From: Actinomycetospora chiangmaiensis DSM 45062
Lineage (GTDB): Bacteria > Actinomycetota > Actinomycetes > Mycobacteriales > Pseudonocardiaceae
Assembly: GCF_000379625.1 (NCBI RefSeq)
Contig: NZ_KB903221.1
Coordinates: forward strand, 292 to 64,291
DNA: 64,000 nucleotides
Direction: 5' to 3'
The position numbers were made by a program, and so were the translations under genes. Shown piece after piece: positions 59,208 through 64,000 of this stretch. The stretch's first letter is position 1, and the number at the start of each line of letters is the position of its first letter. The notes under the pieces were generated by a model that saw nothing but the letters and a program-made list of their open reading frames with translations, made no database searches and was not told the origin of the DNA.

Positions 59208-60269
59208 GTGGATCACCCCTCGCGGTACGTCTTCCTCGGCGCCGGCGCGGTCGGCAGCGCCCTCGGCGGCCTGCTCGCACGGCAGGGACGGCAGGTCCTG
59301 CTCGTCGCGCGCGGCGAGCACGCCCGGGTCATGACGGACCGGGGTCTCACCCTGCGCTGCCCCGACCTCACCGAGACCCTCGCCGTGCCGGTCGCCACCG
59401 CGACGGATCAGGCACGGTTGACCGTTGACGACGTCCTCGTGCTCACGGCGAAGACCCCGCAGGCCGCCGAGGTCCTCGACAGCTGGGGCGACGCCCCCGT
59501 CCACGACCGGGACGGGGCCGAGGTCGGCCGGGCCGCCGACGTCCTGCCCGTGCTCGTCGCCCTCAATGGTGTGGCCGGGGAGGAGATCGCCCTGCGCCGG
59601 GCCACCCGCGTGTTCGGAGTGTGCGTCTGGTTCCCGACGGTGCTGATCGAACCCGGGGAGGTCATCGTCCGGGGCGCGCCGCTGCGCGGGGTCTTCCACG
59701 TCGGGCGCTACGGCCACTCCCCCGACCCGGCCGCCGACCGCGACCTGCTCGCCACGGTCTCCGACGACTGGGACCCCGCGGGCTGCCTCGTCCGGCCGAC
59801 CGACGCGGTCATGGCGTGGAAGTACCGCAAGCTGATCGCCAATACCGGCAACGCCCTGGAGGCCCTGCTCGGCGACACCACCGGCGCCGAGGACATCGCG
59901 AAGGCGGCCCGCGCCGAGGCCGAGGAGGTCCTCGACGCCGCCGGCCTGGCCGTCGTCGGGAAGGAGGAGGCCCGCGCGGGATGGGAGCCCGAGGGCCTCG
60001 AGTTCCTCCCCGTGCCGGGCGAGCCGGCGCAGCTCGGCGGGTCCAGCTGGCAGTCCTTGATGCGCGGCACCGGCAGCATCGAGACCGACTACCTCAACGG
60101 CGAGATCGCGCTCACCGCCCGGCGCACCGGGCATCCCGCGCCGCTCAACGCCGGCCTCACCACGCTCGCGCGGCGGGCCGCCCGGGACGGCCTGCGCCCC
60201 GGCTCGATCACCGCGGACGACCTCCGGCGCACGCTCGGCCTGGGCAGGGCGGCTCAGACGCCGGCGTAG
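59208..60269 (+). CDS. Ketopantoate reductase/PanE-like oxidoreductase
   Basis: 353 aa from GTG 59208 with GGAAGGGA upstream. The N-terminal Rossmann domain has YVFLGAGAVGSALGGLLARQ (NAD(P) motif) and RQVLLVARGEHARV; the C-terminal ApbA_C domain has the catalytic Lys in MAWKYRKLIANTGNALEALL and the family's ETDYLNGEI. It reduces 2-dehydropantoate or a related 2-keto acid. Many actinobacterial PanE-like proteins act outside pantothenate synthesis, so a specific symbol is not given. It converges with the MBL hydrolase, overlapping by 16 bases. Confidence 0.85.
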   Translation: MDHPSRYVFLGAGAVGSALGGLLARQGRQVLLVARGEHARVMTDRGLTLRCPDLTETLAVPVATATDQARLTVDDVLVLTAKTPQAAEVLDSWGDAPVHDRDGAEVGRAADVLPVLVALNGVAGEEIALRRATRVFGVCVWFPTVLIEPGEVIVRGAPLRGVFHVGRYGHSPDPAADRDLLATVSDDWDPAGCLVRPTDAVMAWKYRKLIANTGNALEALLGDTTGAEDIAKAARAEAEEVLDAAGLAVVGKEEARAGWEPEGLEFLPVPGEPAQLGGSSWQSLMRGTGSIETDYLNGEIALTARRTGHPAPLNAGLTTLARRAARDGLRPGSITADDLRRTLGLGRAAQTPA

Positions 60270-61327
60270 CGCTCCACCCCGTCCTCGTCCACGCGGCGGG
60301 CGCGTCCCCGGTCGACGAGCACGTCGAGGTGCGAGCGGGTCTCGAGCACCGCGAGCATGCGGTCGAACGGTCCGAGGTCCTCGAAGGCCCGACGACGACG
60401 GGTCCACCGCAGGTGCGAAGCGACCTCCGCCGCGGTGGAGGTCCGCTCCAGCAACGGGGCGACCGTCTCCTCCAGCCGGTGCGCGTGGTGCTCCTGGAGC
60501 TCGTCCACGCGACGGTGGACGCTGCGGGTGACGTGGCCGTGCGCGGGCAGCAGCCAGGTGTCGGGCAGCGCGCGGACCAGGGCGAGCGAGCGCAGGTAGT
60601 CCCCGAGGGGGCGGGCCGGGACGTCGGGCTCGAAGCCGATCGACGGCGTGATGTGCGGCAGGACGTGGTCGCCGGCCAGCAGCAGGCCGGAGAGCTCGTC
60701 GCGGAAGACCAGGTGTCCGCGTGTGTGGCCCGGCGTCGGGATCGCCCGCAGCACCCGGGACCCGAGCTGGACCTCCTCGTCCCCGATCCAGGTGTCCGGC
60801 TCCTCGTAGAGATCCCGCGGCACCCCGTCGTCCGCGTCGGCCAGCTCCCGGGCGAGGCCCGTCGCCCCGCACCGCAGGAGGAGCTCCAGCTGCGCGCCGA
60901 CGACGCTGTGCGCCGGATCGGCGATGAGAGCGAGCGACCGCTGCTCCCGCCGCCCGAGGGCGACGCTCGGACCGAACTCCCGTCGCAGCTCGACGGCACG
61001 GGTGTAGTGGTCGCGGTGGACGTGCGTGACGAGGCACCGCCGCACCTGCCGCGGGTGCCGGCCCAGCATCTCGAGCCCGCGCGCCAGGTGCTCCCGGCCG
61101 TCCGGGGTCGCCTGGCCCGGGTCGACGACGACCACGCCGTCCGGCTCGTCCAGGACGTAGGCGTTGACCGAGTGCAGCCCGGCGTCGGGAAGCGGCAGCG
61201 GGATCCGGAAGACGCCCGGCGCGACGGCGTAGACGCCGGGGCGGTGCCACGGCCACGCCGGGTCGGCCTCCTCGGGCGCGCCGAGCACGGCCTCCCGGAC
61301 GATCTCCGTGGCGCGCGGGGTCGTCAT
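60254..61327 (-). CDS. Metallo-beta-lactamase-fold hydrolase
   Basis: 357 aa from ATG 61327. The zinc site THVHRDHY (HxHxDH), the second-site Asp/His in ATPTPGHTRGHLVF and LLAGDHVLPHITP, and AHGHVTR are all present. A ~50-residue N-terminus with VFRIPLPLPDAGLHSVNAYV is typical of this glyoxalase-II-like subgroup, and the C-terminal helical region (RTSTAAEVASHLRWTRRRRA) is the winged LACTB2-like domain. It starts two bases after the acyl-CoA dehydrogenase stop, so it probably acts on acyl-CoA or a related thioester. Confidence 0.88.
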   Translation of the reverse strand: MTTPRATEIVREAVLGAPEEADPAWPWHRPGVYAVAPGVFRIPLPLPDAGLHSVNAYVLDEPDGVVVVDPGQATPDGREHLARGLEMLGRHPRQVRRCLVTHVHRDHYTRAVELRREFGPSVALGRREQRSLALIADPAHSVVGAQLELLLRCGATGLARELADADDGVPRDLYEEPDTWIGDEEVQLGSRVLRAIPTPGHTRGHLVFRDELSGLLLAGDHVLPHITPSIGFEPDVPARPLGDYLRSLALVRALPDTWLLPAHGHVTRSVHRRVDELQEHHAHRLEETVAPLLERTSTAAEVASHLRWTRRRRAFEDLGPFDRMLAVLETRSHLDVLVDRGRARRVDEDGVERYAGV

Positions 61328-61329
61328 CC

Positions 61330-62574
61330 TCAGACCGGCAGCCCGAGACCGCGGGCGAGGAGCAGCCGCTGCACCTCGGACGTGCCCTCGCCGATCGTCA
61401 GGATCCGCGCGTCCTGGTAGTGGCGGGTCGCGGCGCTCTCCTGGACGAACCCGTAGCCGCCCTCGAGCTGCGTCGCGATGTACGCCGCCTTGTTCGCGGC
61501 CTCCGAGGCGACCAGCTTGGCCGTCGCCGCCTCCTTCGCGATCGGCATCCCGCGGTCGTACTTCCAGGCGCCGTCGTAGGTCATCACGCGCGCCGTCGAG
61601 GCGAGCGCGGCGATGTCCGCGAGCTGGAAGGCGACGCCCTGGTGACCGCCCAGCGGGGCACCGAAGGACGTGCGGTCGGCGACGAAGCGGCGGACGTCGT
61701 CGAGGCAGCCGAGCGCGAGGCCGGTGCTCATGGCGGCGATCGGGAGGCGGGCCCACGTCAGGAAGCCCAGGGCCTCCCGGTAACCGCGTCCCTCCTCGCC
61801 CAGCAGCGCGTCCGCCGGCAGGCGGACCTCGTCGAAGAACAGCGGGTGGGTGTCCGAGGCCCGCCACCCCATCTTCGCGTAGGGGCCGCCCACGGTGACC
61901 CCGGGCGCGTCGAGCGGCACGAGGAACGCCGAGACCGGCCGACGCCCGCGGGCCGCCACGGTGGCCGGGGTGACGGCGTCGCCGGTGGCGGCGAAGAGGA
62001 TCACGTAGCGGGAGAACGGGGTGCCGGAGTTCGTGATGAACTGCTTGGCGCCGGTGAGCACCCAGCCGTCGCCGTCGTGCCGGGCCGTCGTCGCGATGTT
62101 GCCGGCGTCCGAGCCCCCCGTCGGTTCGGTGAGGCCGAAGGACACGAACGTCTCGCCCGTGCAGGCGGCGGGCAGGACCTCCTCCAGCAGGTCGTCCCGC
62201 CCCTGCGCGAGGTGGGCGAGCAGGGCGACGCTGATCGCCTGGACGTGCACCGTCACCGCGAGCGAGGAGTCGACGCGCGCCAGTTCCTCGGCCGCGAGAC
62301 AGAGGGTCCGCAGGTCCGCTCCCCCGCCCCCGAACCGCTCGGGGGCGAGCAGTCCGTAGGCCCCGAGGCGGCCGGCGGCGCGGGCGAGGTCGGCGTCGAA
62401 TCGTCCCTCGATGCTGCGTGCGGCCGCTCCCGGCGCCACCTCGCGGGTGCAGAAGTCGCGCATCGCGCGCTGCCACTCGAGGTGGTGGTCCTCGAGCGCC
62501 CACGGGACGCCGTAGTCCTCCCCGAGGAGCGCGTCGGACGCCTGCTCGACGGGCCGTTCGGTGGTCTGGGTCAT
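61330..62574 (-). CDS. Acyl-CoA dehydrogenase
   Basis: 414 aa from ATG 62574 with GGGAG upstream. Features: FVSFGLTEPTGGSDAGNIAT and WVLTGAKQFITNSG (FAD-domain motifs), GVTVGGPYAKMGWRASDTHP, RTSFGAPLGGHQGVAFQLAD and near the C-terminus IGEGTSEVQRLLLARGLGL, with the catalytic Glu in the usual place. It introduces the alpha-beta double bond into an acyl-CoA using FAD. With the adjoining acyl-CoA ligase and hydrolase it forms a small beta-oxidation-type module. An operator-like palindrome lies in its promoter. Confidence 0.93.
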   Translation of the reverse strand: MTQTTERPVEQASDALLGEDYGVPWALEDHHLEWQRAMRDFCTREVAPGAAARSIEGRFDADLARAAGRLGAYGLLAPERFGGGGADLRTLCLAAEELARVDSSLAVTVHVQAISVALLAHLAQGRDDLLEEVLPAACTGETFVSFGLTEPTGGSDAGNIATTARHDGDGWVLTGAKQFITNSGTPFSRYVILFAATGDAVTPATVAARGRRPVSAFLVPLDAPGVTVGGPYAKMGWRASDTHPLFFDEVRLPADALLGEEGRGYREALGFLTWARLPIAAMSTGLALGCLDDVRRFVADRTSFGAPLGGHQGVAFQLADIAALASTARVMTYDGAWKYDRGMPIAKEAATAKLVASEAANKAAYIATQLEGGYGFVQESAATRHYQDARILTIGEGTSEVQRLLLARGLGLPV

Positions 62575-62605
62575 CGCTGGCTCCCGGGGTCGTCGACAGG
62601 TCCCG

Positions 62606-62637
62606 ACAGTACGCTCGCTGTTCTAGTCACCACTAGA
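62606..62637 (-). promoter_or_regulatory. Promoter -10 with TCTAGT-N4-ACTAGA operator
   Basis: On the minus strand TACTGT (62606-62611) is a good TANNNT -10 box about 25 bases upstream of a suitable transcript start for the acyl-CoA dehydrogenase. The palindrome TCTAGT-CACC-ACTAGA (62622-62637) overlaps its -35 region, as expected of a TetR-type repressor site for fatty-acid genes. No regulator gene is in the window. Confidence 0.5.
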
Positions 62638-62678
62638 TTTTCGTCGCCCGCCTCGGCTCAGTGGCGGTTCGAGGTGGT

Positions 62679-64000
62679 TCACGCTCCCGCGACGCGACGC
62701 TCCTGGTGCGCCCAGTACGGCTCGCGCAGGGTCTTGCGCAGGAGCTTCCCGACGACGTTCTTCGGCAGCGGCTCGTGCGTGAACTCGACGCCGCCGGGCT
62801 TCTTGTACGAGCCGAGCCGCCGGCTGACCAGGTCGATGATCTCCTCGGCCGTCACCTCGGCACCGGGGGCGACGTGGCAGACCGCCATCGGGGTCTCGCC
62901 CCACCGGTCGTCGGGGATGGCGAAGACCGCGACCTCGATGACGGCGGGGTGGTCGGCGATGGCCGACTCGAGCTCGGCGGGCCAGATGTTGAAGCCGCCC
63001 GAGACGATCATGTCGTCGGCCCGGTCGAGGATGTAGACGTAGCCGTTCGCGTCGATCCGGCCGATGTCCCGGGTGCGGACCCAGCCGTCGACCAGCCGCG
63101 TGGCCGTGAGCTCGTCGTCGTTCCAGAAGCCCGACATCTGCGACTCGACGCGCGCGTACAGCTCCCCCTCGGCGCCCAGCGGGAGGACGGTGCCCTCCTC
63201 GTCGCGCACCTCGAGCCGCGCGAACGGCAGCACCTTCCCGGCCGCCCGCAGGGGCTGCGACCCCGGGACCTCGGAGAACCACTCCTGCGGCGTCATCACC
63301 GTGAGCGGCACGGCCTCCGTCTGTCCGAAGACCTGGTGGAGCACGTCCCCGAACGCCGCCCGGCCGGCCAGCGCGGTCGCGTCGGTGATCGGGGCGCCCC
63401 CGACGAGGAGGCACTCCAGCGCCGAGAGGTCGCAGCCGGCGCGCGACGGCTCCGCGGTGAGCATCTGGACCATCGAGGGCGGGGCGAACATGTGCGTCAC
63501 GCGGTGGCGCTCCATCATCGCGAGCACCTTCGCCGCGTCGAACGCCCCGAAGAGCAGGTTGCCGCTGCCGTGCAGCCAGGCCGGGAGGAACAGGTAGCCC
63601 GAGGCGTGCGAGATGGGCCCGGCGTGCCCGACGACGCTGTGGGTCTGCAGGTTCGGGAGCCGGTAGTACCAGTTCCGGCAGTTCACGAGCCAGTCGTGCT
63701 GCGTGTAGCCGATGCCCTTCGGGCGTCCCGTGGTCCCGGCCGAGTGGCGGATGATGTACCAGTCGTCGCCCGCGACCTCGAGCTCCGGATCGACGTCGGA
63801 CTGCCCGGCGAGCCACGCCTCGTAGCCGTCGTCGCGCACGACGATGCGCGACAGTCCGTCGATCTCCGTGTCGAGGCCGTCGACCTCGGCGGCGTGCGCG
63901 GCGTCCGTGAGCACGACCCGCGTCTGGGTCTGCTCGATCATGTGGCGGTGGGACCGGCGTGCGTTGCGCGCGTAGAGCGGGACCCGGACGGCGCCCGCGA
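62679..64000 (-). CDS. AMP-binding acyl-CoA ligase, C-terminal part (cut by window edge)
   Basis: At least 440 codons; the frame stays open to base 64000, with GAVRVPLYARNARRSHRHMI before the internal ATG at 63941, so the true start lies outside. Motifs: HSAGTTGRPKGIGYTQ (P-loop), FGQTEAVPLT, DGWVRTRDIGRIDANGYVYI, DRADDMIVSGGFNIWPAELE, and the C-terminal Lys motif PLPKNVVGKLLRKTLREPYW. It activates a carboxylic acid with ATP to acyl-AMP and forms the CoA thioester. Its product probably feeds the acyl-CoA dehydrogenase encoded next, 104 bases downstream. Confidence 0.93.
   Translation of the reverse strand, partial: AGAVRVPLYARNARRSHRHMIEQTQTRVVLTDAAHAAEVDGLDTEIDGLSRIVVRDDGYEAWLAGQSDVDPELEVAGDDWYIIRHSAGTTGRPKGIGYTQHDWLVNCRNWYYRLPNLQTHSVVGHAGPISHASGYLFLPAWLHGSGNLLFGAFDAAKVLAMMERHRVTHMFAPPSMVQMLTAEPSRAGCDLSALECLLVGGAPITDATALAGRAAFGDVLHQVFGQTEAVPLTVMTPQEWFSEVPGSQPLRAAGKVLPFARLEVRDEEGTVLPLGAEGELYARVESQMSGFWNDDELTATRLVDGWVRTRDIGRIDANGYVYILDRADDMIVSGGFNIWPAELESAIADHPAVIEVAVFAIPDDRWGETPMAVCHVAPGAEVTAEEIIDLVSRRLGSYKKPGGVEFTHEPLPKNVVGKLLRKTLREPYWAHQERRVAGA

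Noticed and set aside
1-64000. tRNA, rRNA and riboswitch genes
   Set aside because: I looked for cloverleaf-like GGTTCGANTCC arms and familiar riboswitch cores and saw none that hold up.

Overview
The window is about 64 kb of high-GC actinobacterial DNA. Codon use is strongly GC-biased, many starts are GTG, and genes are chained by 4-base ATGA/GTGA overlaps. PknB/PknD-type receptor kinases, an FHA-FHA-ABC exporter of the Rv1747 type, a SARP-type regulator and an ECF42/DGPF pair all fit Actinomycetia. A Pseudonocardiales host (Pseudonocardia/Actinomycetospora-like) is my inference, not a demonstrated fact.

Region 1 (1-18817, all minus strand) is a surface-polysaccharide locus. Reading in the direction of transcription from 18817, it encodes a WecB/TagA/CpsF transferase, a glycoside-hydrolase-like lipoprotein, a Wzx flippase, two Wzz-like proteins, a Wzy/ligase-like polymerase, two GT2 and one GT4 glycosyltransferases, a DUF6492-like protein and an FkbM methyltransferase, nearly all translationally coupled. 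After a 620-base gap comes a WbaP-like initiating phosphoglycosyltransferase. Then follows a compositionally distinct, AT-richer block (about 165-5239) with a methyltransferase, a second flippase, a second polymerase and a Wzz/BY-kinase fusion, ending at a GC-rich dTDP-glucose 4,6-dehydratase cut by the window edge. The two long non-coding gaps carry the same inverted repeat (GGCGTGT-N7-ACACGCC).

Region 2 (19.5-25 kb) holds a PIG-L deacetylase, an IS110-family element whose long 5' non-coding end probably encodes its guide (bridge) RNA and which seems to have broken a small gene, and an orphan 949-aa TPR-like membrane protein.

Region 3 (25-33.9 kb) has a NarL-type two-component system with a coupled small protein. 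It is followed by a run of zinc-ribbon membrane proteins, two of which share an unusual I-x-IG-x-I-x-x-STVA-x-G-x-GA-x-AT motif, and a VapBC-like toxin-antitoxin pair.

Region 4 (33.9-56.9 kb) is a signalling neighbourhood. It contains three transmembrane Ser/Thr kinases with different extracellular sensors (YVTN-like propeller, DUF4333, Cys-containing domain), a DUF2690 protein, a CHAP amidase, SH3-like and zinc-ribbon membrane proteins, an FHA-ABC exporter with a companion FHA-like protein, a 49-aa four-zinc-knuckle protein, a chain of very small coupled genes ending in two YbjN-like proteins, a YiiX-like cysteine hydrolase and a 1051-aa BTAD/ATPase regulator. Two divergent kinase promoters share a 26-bp palindromic element at fixed distance from a -10 box, and a second TAGGCCG repeat element also recurs. 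This suggests one local regulon.

Region 5 (57-64 kb) is ordinary metabolism: ECF42 sigma factor with its YCII/DGPF partner, VOC protein, ketopantoate-reductase-like enzyme, MBL hydrolase, acyl-CoA dehydrogenase and an acyl-CoA ligase cut by the window end.
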